DNA from: Polyangium sp. y55x31
GTDB lineage: Bacteria; Myxococcota_A; Polyangia; Polyangiales; Polyangiaceae
DNA length: 64,000 nucleotides
Reading direction: 5' to 3'
Assembly (NCBI RefSeq): GCF_029946505.1
Contig: NZ_JARZHG010000001.1
Location: 558,001-622,000, forward strand
The notes under the pieces are model-generated. The model searched no databases. It saw nothing but the letters and a program-made list of their open reading frames with translations, and was not told the DNA's origin. A program made the position numbers and the translations under genes. Positions 1 through 7,824 of the stretch are shown here, in pieces. Every line of letters starts with the position of its first letter. Positions within the stretch are counted from its first letter, which is position 1.

Positions 1-25
1 GTGTAAGTACAAGCTATACTTACAC
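1..25. promoter_or_regulatory. Operator-like perfect inverted repeat overlapping a -10 box
   Basis: The arms GTGTAAGTA and TACTTACAC are exact reverse complements around a 7-base spacer. A TATACT hexamer at 15-20, a near-consensus -10 box, lies inside the repeat, and the oxidoreductase gene starts at 64. A repressor bound here would block RNA polymerase directly. TetR- and MarR-type repressors commonly use such sites next to small oxidoreductase genes. The regulator gene is not in the window and may lie just upstream. The -35 box would also fall outside. Confidence 0.6.
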
Positions 26-63
26 CGTAAGTTCGTCTTGCCCCTCTTGACCAGGAGACCGCC

Positions 64-1038
64 ATGCATGCGCTCGTTCAACCCGAATACGGCTCGCCCG
101 ATGTCTTGCGACTCGAGGAGGTCGAGACCCCGTCGATCGGCGACGACGACGTCCTCGTTCGTGTGCATGCCGCATCGGTGTGCAAAGGCGACGTGCACCT
201 GCTCACGGGCAAACCCTACCTCGTGCGCCTGGGCTTCGGCCTGCGGCGGCCCAAGCGTCGTATTGCGGGGCAAAACGTGGCCGGCACGGTCGAGGCTGTC
301 GGACGCAACGTCACCACGACGAAGCCGGGCGACGAGGTCTACGGCCAGGTGACCTGCGGGTTCGCCGAATACGTCCGCGCGCGCGCCGACGAGCTCGCGC
401 CGAAGTCCCCGAGGCTCACGTTCGAGCAAGCGGCCGCGATGCCCGACTCGGGCATGACGGCATTGCAGGCGCTGCGCGACGTGGGGCGGCTACGGGCGGG
501 ACAGCGGGTCCTCATCAATGGTGCGTCGGGCGGCGTCGGATCGTTCGCGGTTCCGATCGCCAAATCGATGGGTGCCGAGGTGACGGCCGTGTGCAGCACG
601 CGGCACGTCGACAAGGTGCGGTCGATCGGCGCCGACGAGGTCGTCGATTACACGAAAGAAGATTTCACGAAGCAAACCGGGCGCTTCGACGTGATGCTCG
701 ACCTCGTGGGAAACCGCTCGCCTTCCGCATGCAAGCAGGTGCTCACGCCGAGGGGCACCTACGTGTCGTGCGCGGGTTCGCCGGGCGGACAGTGGATCGG
801 GCCGGTCGTCTGGATGATGAAGGTGATGCTCACCGGCGCGTTCGCGAGCCAGAAGATGACGCCGTTCCTCACCAAGCCACGGCGCGAGGATCTGATTGCA
901 TTGAACGATCTGGTGGAAGCCGGGGCGCTTTTGCCGGTGATCGAGCGAGCGTACTCGTTCCGCGAGGCCGCGGAAGCGGTACGGCACGTGGCCGAGGGGC
1001 ATGCGCAGGGAAAAACCGTGATCGTCGTCCGTCAATAG
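64..1038 (+). CDS. NAD(P)-dependent medium-chain alcohol dehydrogenase / quinone oxidoreductase
   Basis: This 324-residue protein has the two-domain layout of the medium-chain dehydrogenase/reductase superfamily: a GroES-like N-terminal half (about 1-125) and a Rossmann NAD(P)-binding half whose glycine loop GASGGVGS is at 153-160. The residue pattern resembles the zinc-independent quinone reductase-like branch, and the Cys ligands of a structural zinc are not seen. It should reduce or oxidise a small carbonyl or quinone substrate in the cytoplasm; the substrate cannot be read from sequence. AGGAG at 53-57 supports the ATG at 64. The palindrome at 1-25 suggests a dedicated repressor. It is convergent with the DUF2169 gene, with six bases between the stop codons. 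Confidence 0.88.
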   Translation: MHALVQPEYGSPDVLRLEEVETPSIGDDDVLVRVHAASVCKGDVHLLTGKPYLVRLGFGLRRPKRRIAGQNVAGTVEAVGRNVTTTKPGDEVYGQVTCGFAEYVRARADELAPKSPRLTFEQAAAMPDSGMTALQALRDVGRLRAGQRVLINGASGGVGSFAVPIAKSMGAEVTAVCSTRHVDKVRSIGADEVVDYTKEDFTKQTGRFDVMLDLVGNRSPSACKQVLTPRGTYVSCAGSPGGQWIGPVVWMMKVMLTGAFASQKMTPFLTKPRREDLIALNDLVEAGALLPVIERAYSFREAAEAVRHVAEGHAQGKTVIVVRQ

Positions 1039-1044
1039 AGGAGG

Positions 1045-2937
1045 TCACGCCCGCTTGTTCGCACGAAATGCGTCGAGCGCTTGGAGGGCCCCGCCGGCCC
1101 CGCCTCCGGCGGCGTTTTTCGCCCATGAACGGAGAATGGGCATGAGCGCCGGCCTCTGAATGCGGAGCTCGTCCAGAACGGCGTTCGCTTGCCCTCGCAC
1201 GAGGGACGCCATGATCCGCGCATACTCGTCGGCCGTGATGGGCCCCCGAAAACCTTCCACGGCGGCGACGTACGAGCGGTCGTATTTGGTGCGCTCTTCA
1301 TGCTCGCCGCGGGAGGCTTCGTCCGTGAGCTCGCGCGAAAAACGGCGCTCGATCGCCGCGAAGGTCCGCTCCGACAATGCGTGACGCCGCAAAAGGTCGG
1401 CGCGGGGCTCGTGTTGCTCCGCGAATTCGGCCGAGAGCGTGGCGAACTGCTCGATCGTGAACGTCGCCGGGTCGAGCTCGGGCAATGGCTCCGGCGCGAC
1501 CTCGACGGGCGCAGGCGGCGAAGGCGCGGGCAGGGCGGCGATTTCAGGCGGCGCGGCGGCGCGGACCGTCGCGAGGGGCCCGATCATCGGCGGAGCCGCC
1601 GGCAAACCCGGCGAGACCATGTCCGGCGGCGGCGACAGACGCGAGGGTGGCGGCGGCTCAAAAGCCAGCGCCGACGCAGGCGGCGGCGGCACGGACGACG
1701 GGGGCCGCGAGGGCGGCGGCACAGGCGGCGGCGCGGGCACGGCCGCCCCCAGGACGGCGAGCGGGGCTTTTACGAAGGGCAACGCCGCCCCCGGATCGAC
1801 CCGCGCAGGCTCGCCCGACAAACTCGTGGTTTCCTCGATCGAGAGGCCGTCCGCGGAATCCCCGGGCGCGAACGGCAATGCGGGGGACACGGCCGCCTTC
1901 TGGCTCGAGCGCCAATCGAGCTGCACCGTCCCGGGCGCGCCGGGGCCCGAGAGCTGCCGATCGCTCTCCTCCGTGGTCACCACGACGCACCCGTCCTCGT
2001 TCGGCGACGAAAGCGGCACCGAGCCCCGCCAGGTGAGCGAGCAGATGCCCCGGTTCGTGTCGATGAAAAGTGTATCGCACCGGAACCGCAGATCGGCCGG
2101 CGCCCCGCTCTTCTGCACGAGCGCGCGCGGCTTGATCAGGAGCAGGCGCGTCGAGAACTGCGGGGAGTGCGGGTGGAGGTTCGAAAGCGAGATCCGCTCG
2201 TCGCCCCGGAGCTCCGCGACCCGCTGATCCAGCGGCGCCGCATTGAAAAACGACGCGTCGATCCCGGCGGGCAAGGGTCCCTCCCCCACGCGGTGCGAAT
2301 CCCAGCCCCCCGCGTGTCGGGGGAGTTTGTCGCTGCGCTCAGGCCACGTCGGCGCAATCGGGCCGAAGCCGATCGGCGGGATCACGTCCGAGGGCCTCGA
2401 CAGGCGGAATCCCGGCGGCACGAGGTTCGGCACGCGCCGGAGGGCCCTCGGATCGGGCGGCGGATTCGACGGCACGCCGACCGGGTTCGTCGTCCCCGGC
2501 CCGCCCGCGGCCCGCTCCCAGCGAAGCGCGATCCGCCCCGCCGGAGGCTCTTCGAGCAATCGCCCGTCCGCGGTCCATGCGCGCTCGCCATGCACCTCGA
2601 TCGTTTTGTCGAGCACGTCGCCGACCACGAGCCGCGCGAAAAAAGGCCCGCTTTGCGCGGCGTGATGCGCGTAGGCGTGGCCGACGAGCAGGATGTCCAC
2701 GCCGCGCTTGAACGGGGCGAGGTCGCTTGCCGCGCTCAGGCTGCGCCGCTCGTCGTCGTCCCAGTATTCGTCACGCTCGTTCGGATCGTCCTGCTCCTCG
2801 GCGAGGACCGACAGCTCGGGCGCGAGGGCGAAGGTCGCCTTGCAGACGACCGTGAGCACGTACGCGCCTTCCCGCGGCTGCCAGACGATCGAGCCGACAC
2901 GAAGGGGACACGCCGAGACGATTTCCATCGAGCCCAT
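1045..2937 (-). CDS. DUF2169 protein with Pro-rich linker and C-terminal helical module (T6SS-associated)
   Basis: This 630-residue protein is the last gene of the vgrG operon. Residues about 5-300 match the DUF2169 pattern (an early 'VVCKATF', then a conserved 'RPSDVIPPIGFGPIAPTW' block). A long proline-rich stretch (about 390-480) leads to a roughly 130-residue helical C-terminus that looks like two copies of a short unit with a 'LLRRHAL...ERRF' pattern. DUF2169 proteins are repeatedly found beside vgrG and PAAR genes, and one in Agrobacterium is reported to act as a chaperone/adaptor for a DNase effector. I infer an adaptor role. The C-terminal module might instead be a cargo or docking domain. 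The ATG at 2937 is 18 bases after the preceding stop. Confidence 0.82.
   Translation of the reverse strand: MGSMEIVSACPLRVGSIVWQPREGAYVLTVVCKATFALAPELSVLAEEQDDPNERDEYWDDDERRSLSAASDLAPFKRGVDILLVGHAYAHHAAQSGPFFARLVVGDVLDKTIEVHGERAWTADGRLLEEPPAGRIALRWERAAGGPGTTNPVGVPSNPPPDPRALRRVPNLVPPGFRLSRPSDVIPPIGFGPIAPTWPERSDKLPRHAGGWDSHRVGEGPLPAGIDASFFNAAPLDQRVAELRGDERISLSNLHPHSPQFSTRLLLIKPRALVQKSGAPADLRFRCDTLFIDTNRGICSLTWRGSVPLSSPNEDGCVVVTTEESDRQLSGPGAPGTVQLDWRSSQKAAVSPALPFAPGDSADGLSIEETTSLSGEPARVDPGAALPFVKAPLAVLGAAVPAPPPVPPPSRPPSSVPPPPASALAFEPPPPSRLSPPPDMVSPGLPAAPPMIGPLATVRAAAPPEIAALPAPSPPAPVEVAPEPLPELDPATFTIEQFATLSAEFAEQHEPRADLLRRHALSERTFAAIERRFSRELTDEASRGEHEERTKYDRSYVAAVEGFRGPITADEYARIMASLVRGQANAVLDELRIQRPALMPILRSWAKNAAGGGAGGALQALDAFRANKRA
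1091..1119 (+). terminator. Candidate intrinsic terminator of the oxidoreductase gene
   Basis: The arms CCGCCGG (1091-1097) and CCGGCGG (1106-1112) form a 7-bp stem with an 8-base loop, followed two bases later by TTTTT (1115-1119). It lies about 50 bases past the oxidoreductase stop, inside the 3' end of the opposing DUF2169 gene. It is the only hairpin noted here that is followed by a U-run. The same bases encode a Gly/Ala-rich tail on the other strand, so the structure could be coincidental. Confidence 0.4.
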
Positions 2938-2955
2938 GAGCGAAAGCGCCGCGCC

Positions 2956-3357
2956 TCAGGGCGCCAGGAGCAGGACACGCACCTGGCTCGGGACGATGCG
3001 CATCCCGGGCGCGTTCGTGCTGTTGTGGATGTTCACGCTCGTCAGGCGCGTGCCTGGCAGGCCGCCCACGAGCACCGAAAACGCGGCCGTGAGGCTGCGC
3101 GTCGGGCCCATCACGGTCCCGGACGCCACGCCCGTCGCGATGCCCGGATTGTCTCCCAGGCTGATCGGGATCATCGTCGCCAGGTTGTGCGCGGGCGTTC
3201 CGCCGTAGAGCACCATCGGGACGAACGGGATCCCGAGCGGGCCGAGCGAGAGGTTCGGATACGGAATCGGGATCGGCGCGGGCGCGGGCGGCACGGGGGT
3301 GAGGCACACGTCCGGAAAGCCCAGGTTCAGCCCACCCATCTGCGAGTTCGCGAACAT
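2956..3357 (-). CDS. DUF4150 / PAAR-like tip protein
   Basis: This 133-residue protein begins with a short polar segment, then a proline-rich 'CLTPVPPAP.P.P.PYPN' and a glycine-rich 'GGTPAHNLATMIPISLGDN' segment typical of DUF4150 (PAAR-like) proteins. Family members form the sharp cone on the end of a VgrG trimer. There is no extra domain, so this is a bare tip and not an effector fusion. GGAGG stands eight bases before the ATG at 3357. It lies 12 bases after the DUF3540 gene and 18 before the terminal DUF2169 gene, the usual gene company of this family. Confidence 0.85.
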   Translation of the reverse strand: MFANSQMGGLNLGFPDVCLTPVPPAPAPIPIPYPNLSLGPLGIPFVPMVLYGGTPAHNLATMIPISLGDNPGIATGVASGTVMGPTRSLTAAFSVLVGGLPGTRLTSVNIHNSTNAPGMRIVPSQVRVLLLAP

Positions 3358-3369
3358 GGTCCGAGCCTC

Positions 3370-4029
3370 CTATCCGAGCTGGATCTGCTTGCCGTCGACC
3401 TTGATGAGCTCCTCGGCGTGCACGACCGCGTGCTCGGCGCGCATGGCGAGCGTCGTCTCGGCCGCGTAGTCGACCTTGTTCGCCTTGAGCTGGTCGATGT
3501 CCTCGACGGTGCGGAACGAACGTTTCACGCGCTCGGAGACACGCTCGAAGAAGGACTCGCGTGTCTTGCCCACGGTCTTGATGGCCTCGATCTCGGCCTT
3601 GAGCCGATCGCCGAGGTAGGCGAGCTTCTGCACGAAGACCGTGCCCTCGAGCGCGCTCACCGAGAGCGCCCGGCCGACGAGGCTGATCTCGTCGCCCGAC
3701 GCGACGTTCACGCCTTTCGCGGCGCGCAGGCCGAGCTTGCCGGAGCCCGTGACGACGTCGAGATCCCCTTCGACCTCGATCTTCGTGGCCGCCTTCGTTT
3801 CGCCCTCGGGCCCTTCGAGCACCGCGAGCACGAAGCACCGTCCTCCGGGGCCGAAGGAGCAGAGCACCACGTCGCCCGGTGCGGGCGCGACGAGGCAACT
3901 CTTCGCGCGCCGGGCCGAGCAATCGAAATCGCCCACGCGGATCGTCAGGACTCCGTCCTTCACGTCGACGACCGTCCCCTCGTCGATCGTCGTGAGCTCG
4001 CGATTCAACTTCCGTGCGGCGCTGTGCAT
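3370..4029 (-). CDS. DUF3540 domain protein (T6SS-associated)
   Basis: This 219-residue protein has an N-terminal OB-fold-like beta region ('VVDVKDGVLTIRVGDFDCSARRA', then 'PAPGDVVLC') followed by a short beta-repeat resembling a reduced VgrG spike and an alpha-helical part containing 'IKTVGKTRESFFERVSERVKRSFRTVEDID'. These are the DUF3540 marks. The frame is open for 65 further codons upstream, but that extension is Arg/Pro/Ser-rich noise. The ATG at 4029 has AGGGAGAG close upstream and leaves a normal 22-base gap to the pentapeptide gene. DUF3540 occurs almost only in vgrG/DUF2169/DUF4150 clusters. A structural or loading role at the spike is inferred. Confidence 0.82.
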   Translation of the reverse strand: MHSAARKLNRELTTIDEGTVVDVKDGVLTIRVGDFDCSARRAKSCLVAPAPGDVVLCSFGPGGRCFVLAVLEGPEGETKAATKIEVEGDLDVVTGSGKLGLRAAKGVNVASGDEISLVGRALSVSALEGTVFVQKLAYLGDRLKAEIEAIKTVGKTRESFFERVSERVKRSFRTVEDIDQLKANKVDYAAETTLAMRAEHAVVHAEELIKVDGKQIQLG

Positions 4030-4051
4030 GCGTCTCTCCCTGATCGAAAGG

Positions 4052-5101
4052 TCAATACGGCGGGTTCCAGTCCTCGGACGTGACGACCTCGGCCTCGTCT
4101 CCGAGGGCGGCGGCGCGGCTGCACCAGATCGTATCCTTGTCTTTGACGCGGTGGAAACGCGTCCGGAAGACCTTGGCGCCCGTGAAATCGGCCGCCGACA
4201 CGTCGGCGTGCGTGAAGTCGGCATACGTCAGATCGCAGTCGGCGAACCGCGCCCCCTCGCACGCAGCGCGGTGGAAGATCGCCTCGTCCACGCGCGCGCC
4301 CGAGAGATCGGCGAGCGGCATCTTCGCGTCGGCGAAGAGCGCCCGCGTGAGGCACGCCTTCGTGAAGGTCGCGCGCGCCATCTTCGCCTCCACGAAAATG
4401 GCCTGCTGCGCCTCCGCGCCGTCGAAGCGCGCGCCCGCGAGGTTCGCGCGCATGAAGTTCGACTGACGCACGATCGCCCGCTCGAAGGAGGCGCCCTCGA
4501 GGTCTCCATCGATGAACTGCGAGAGCGTCAGATCCATCCCCGCGAAGCTCACGCCGCGGAGCTTGGCGGCGATGAAGAGCGTGTTGTCGAAGCGCGCCTC
4601 GGCGAAATCGGTCTTCTCGAGATCGGCCTTGTAGAGCGTCGTTTGCTTGAGGCACGCGCGGGCGAGGATCATGCCCGTCACGTTCGACTCGACGAACCCG
4701 GCGCGATCGAGGTTGCAGCCGGAGAGATCGGCGCGCGTGAGGTCGCTCTGCGCGAACCCCGAGATCACGAGGTCGGATCCGGCAAGCCGCGCCTCCGTGA
4801 GATCACACTGGTAAAATTTCACGACGGGCATGGTCCCGCCGCGCAGATCGGCGCCGCGCAGGGACGAGCGGTTGAACACGGCGTGGCGCAGGTTCGCCTC
4901 GCCCATGCGGGCGCCGTCGAAGTCGCACTCGCTGAGCACGCTCTCCTTGAACAGGCATCCGTGGAGGTTTGCCCCGCGAAACGAGACGTTCTCGAAGATG
5001 CCGCCGGAGAGATCGGCCCCCGTGAGATCCAGGCCCGAAAGGTCGACCCCGGAGAGGATCTCCCCGCCCTTGACCATCTGCACGAGCTCGCTTTTATCCA
5101 C
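4052..5101 (-). CDS. Pentapeptide-repeat protein
   Basis: This 349-residue protein is made almost entirely of A(D/N)Lxx pentapeptides ('LSGVDLSGLDLTGADLSGG' onward) that should fold as a right-handed quadrilateral beta-helix, with a short capping C-terminus ending 'EDWNPPY'. The start is GTG at 5101, supported by AAGGAG about six bases upstream. It overlaps the previous gene by eight bases, so the two are probably translationally coupled. Pentapeptide proteins beside DUF2169 and VgrG are common in proteobacterial type VI loci, but their job is unproven. A scaffold for loading cargo is one idea and a DNA mimic is another. Confidence 0.85.
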   Translation of the reverse strand: MDKSELVQMVKGGEILSGVDLSGLDLTGADLSGGIFENVSFRGANLHGCLFKESVLSECDFDGARMGEANLRHAVFNRSSLRGADLRGGTMPVVKFYQCDLTEARLAGSDLVISGFAQSDLTRADLSGCNLDRAGFVESNVTGMILARACLKQTTLYKADLEKTDFAEARFDNTLFIAAKLRGVSFAGMDLTLSQFIDGDLEGASFERAIVRQSNFMRANLAGARFDGAEAQQAIFVEAKMARATFTKACLTRALFADAKMPLADLSGARVDEAIFHRAACEGARFADCDLTYADFTHADVSAADFTGAKVFRTRFHRVKDKDTIWCSRAAALGDEAEVVTSEDWNPPY

Positions 5102-7817
5102 GGCTCTCCTTGTTGCCCGGCTTGATCGCGGCGCGCGGCGCGCTCGGATCCACCGTGGTCACGGCGCCCGCGCTGCCCTTCGGCGAGACACGGACCTGCG
5201 TGACGAGGGCATCGAAAAAACTCGTCTTGTCGTCGCCGACGGCGCGCAGGAGATCGGCGCGGAAGAGGTTCGCCCCCTTGAAATCGGCGCGGCCGAGCTT
5301 GGCCTTGAGGAAGATCGCGCCTTCGAGGTTCGCCGCGACGAGGCTCGCGCCCGTGAGATCGGCGCGCATGAAGAGCGCGTTCTTCGCGACGGCGCGGTAG
5401 AGCTTTGCTTCCCGCAAGACGCACTTCGAGAGGTCCGAGGACGAGAGCGTCGCGCCGCTGAAATCCGCGTGGCTGAAGTCGGCCTCGCGCAGCGTCGCCG
5501 CGGCGATCGTCGCGCCCGTGAAGTCGGCGCCGATGAAGGTGCAGGGCTCGGCGAGCCGCATCCCGCAGAGGTTCGCCTTCAAAAACGACGCGCCGTCGAG
5601 CGTGCAACGCACGAGCGAGGCGTGCTCGAGCGTCGCGTTCGCGAAGTTCGCGTTCCGGAGGTCGACCTCGACCAGCATCGCATGCACGAACGTCGATCCC
5701 CGCAGATCACAGCCGCGCAGAAGGTTCCCCTTCATGATGCACTTATCGAAGCGCGCCCCCGCGAGCGCCGCGCCGTCGAGCAGGACGTCGGAGAGGTCGG
5801 CGAGCTCGAAGACGACGTCGCGGAACGACGCGCCCGTGAGATCGGCCTTGCCGAGGATCGCGCCGCGCAGCGTGACCTCGTCGAGCTTTGCGTTTTTCCC
5901 GTTCGAGGCGCCGAGGTTCGCCTCCGTGAGGTCGGCGCCCGTGAGATCGGCCCCCGCGAACACGGCCCCCGCGAGCACCACGCGCGCGAGCTTCGCGCCC
6001 GAAAGGTTTGACCCCGAAAGATCGGCGTTCTCGAGGAACGCCTCCGTGAGGTCCACGCCGCGGAGGTCCATTTCGGAGAGATCGGCCCCCGAGAGATCGA
6101 TCCGGGCGAGGCTCCGGCCCTCCGCGTGCGCGGCCGCGACGCGCCTGCGCAGCTCGCTGCGCGCCGGTTCTTCGAGGCGAGCGGGGCGATGCTCGGCGAG
6201 GTGGGCTCCGTCGCGGTAAGCGTTCCGAGCCTCCTCCTCGGCCTTCCGGAGCTTCTGCTCCGTGGCCGGATCCGCGAGCGCCGCGTCGAGATCGGGCGTC
6301 GCCACGTTCGCGTTGTGGCAGAGCGTCTGGATGTCGCGCAGGCGCTCGAGCTCCTTGTCCGCGGAGAACTTCGGCGGCCCGGCGGCCTCCTTCTTCATCC
6401 GCTGCACCTCGGCGTCGTAGTCGAGCCCCGCCGCGGCGTAACGCTTGCGCGTATCCGCGAGCGCCTTCTCGTGCGCCGCGTCCATCTTGCGTTGCGCCTC
6501 CGCGAGATCCCGCTCCGAGCGCTCCACGAAGTCCGAAAGGTCCCCGAACGACGGCCCCTCGACGGGCTTCGGCCCCTCCACGACCGGCACGAGGTCCGGA
6601 TCCCCGCCGGCCGCCAGGATCGCCGCGCGCGTCTTTTCGGCCTCGCGCCGCGCGCGCTCCGCGAGGTTCTTCTGCAAGAGGTTCTCCGAGCGGGTGAGAT
6701 CGAACATCGCGTCGATCTCCCCTCCCCCCGAGGCCTTACCGCCCGCGTCGGGCGGCAAGAGATCGCCGTCGCGGAACACCTCGGAGGCCTCGCGCTTCGG
6801 ATCGAGCCTGCGATCGAGCACGGCGCGGTAGTGCTCGATCGGCCGGGGCGCCGCGCGATCGTCGGCGGCGACGAGCAAATGAAGAATGTCGTCGGCGTCG
6901 TCCTCGGCGATGGCCCAGAGCCCGCGGAAGGAGAGCGCCAAACGCTCGTGGTGCGGGAAGAGCTGCACCGTATCGAGGTGCAGCGGGATCTCGCGGAACA
7001 CGTCCCCCTCGGCCGTCCGTTGGGTCACGAAACATCGGCCGACGACGCCCGGCAACCGCCCTTCGATCCGGGGTTTGTCGGGGTGCATGTTCTCGACGAG
7101 GATCTCCTCGGCGCCCTCGAAAAACCCGGCCGGAAGCTTCTGATCGTTCGGCGCGGCGTTCCACATGGAGAGGTCCATGTCCTTCGCCAGGCCCGGCAGA
7201 TCCTCGCGCATCCACTTCGTGTCGTAGGTGCCGATCTTCGGCCACCGCTGGGCCCAGAGCAGATCGTAGGGCCCGAAGCCCGCCGGCGGCGGCCTGTCGG
7301 AGGTGCTCTTGATGAGTCTGTCCGGCAGCTCGATGTTCGGCAGCCGGTGCACCGCGCGCCCGTCTTCCATCACCTTTGCGAACCCCACGCCGATCGGGTT
7401 CTGCGGGAAGCCCTCGCCGCCGAAGGCCCGGTCGTAGCGGATGGGCATCTCGGTGAAGAGCTCGGGATCACTCGGCGTGCCGTCGCGGCGAAAGACCCGA
7501 TCACCGATGACGTAGAGCGTCTTGTCGATCGGGCCGACCTTCACGCGCACCGAGGCGGCGGGCCGCGGGACGCGATTCGCCGTGTAGCAGCAGCCGTGGA
7601 CGAGCACCTCGCCGCGCTGCTTGGGCATGCACTCGTCGATCACCGCCTCCTTGCCGAGCTCCGCGGCCGCGAGGCGCCAGAGCTCGACCTCGGACAGGAG
7701 GTTTCGCGCGGGGCCGAGCTCGCAGAACACGAAGACCGTCGGCACGAAGTAGTGCTTGCGATCGAGCTCGAACGTCCGTGTCAGGACGCCGAGCTTCATG
7801 GGCTTGATCGTCTTCAA
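5094..7817 (-). CDS. DUF2169-pentapeptide repeat fusion protein
   Basis: This 907-residue fusion has a DUF2169 domain at about 1-300 ('LGVLTRTFE', 'VLVHGCCY', 'RAFGGEGFPQNPIGVGF'), a charged, probably coiled-coil middle (about 370-540) and roughly 290 residues of pentapeptide repeats (about 565-855), then a short tail. The start is TTG at 7817, chosen because related DUF2169 proteins begin with M-K-x-I-K-P just before 'LGLLTR'; the nearest ATG (7799) would remove that segment. It begins seven bases after the vgrG stop and overlaps the free pentapeptide gene by eight bases. Linking an adaptor-type domain to a beta-helix suggests it bridges spike and cargo (inference). Confidence 0.85.
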   Translation of the reverse strand: MKTIKPMKLGVLTRTFELDRKHYFVPTVFVFCELGPARNLLSEVELWRLAAAELGKEAVIDECMPKQRGEVLVHGCCYTANRVPRPAASVRVKVGPIDKTLYVIGDRVFRRDGTPSDPELFTEMPIRYDRAFGGEGFPQNPIGVGFAKVMEDGRAVHRLPNIELPDRLIKSTSDRPPPAGFGPYDLLWAQRWPKIGTYDTKWMREDLPGLAKDMDLSMWNAAPNDQKLPAGFFEGAEEILVENMHPDKPRIEGRLPGVVGRCFVTQRTAEGDVFREIPLHLDTVQLFPHHERLALSFRGLWAIAEDDADDILHLLVAADDRAAPRPIEHYRAVLDRRLDPKREASEVFRDGDLLPPDAGGKASGGGEIDAMFDLTRSENLLQKNLAERARREAEKTRAAILAAGGDPDLVPVVEGPKPVEGPSFGDLSDFVERSERDLAEAQRKMDAAHEKALADTRKRYAAAGLDYDAEVQRMKKEAAGPPKFSADKELERLRDIQTLCHNANVATPDLDAALADPATEQKLRKAEEEARNAYRDGAHLAEHRPARLEEPARSELRRRVAAAHAEGRSLARIDLSGADLSEMDLRGVDLTEAFLENADLSGSNLSGAKLARVVLAGAVFAGADLTGADLTEANLGASNGKNAKLDEVTLRGAILGKADLTGASFRDVVFELADLSDVLLDGAALAGARFDKCIMKGNLLRGCDLRGSTFVHAMLVEVDLRNANFANATLEHASLVRCTLDGASFLKANLCGMRLAEPCTFIGADFTGATIAAATLREADFSHADFSGATLSSSDLSKCVLREAKLYRAVAKNALFMRADLTGASLVAANLEGAIFLKAKLGRADFKGANLFRADLLRAVGDDKTSFFDALVTQVRVSPKGSAGAVTTVDPSAPRAAIKPGNKESRG

Positions 7818-7824
7818 GGTGCCG

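Noticed and set aside
1189-4083. Very long plus-strand open frame antisense to the DUF2169 and neighbouring genes
   Set aside because: Arg/Gly/His-rich composition typical of the antisense frame of GC-rich genes. The opposite strand carries recognised domains.
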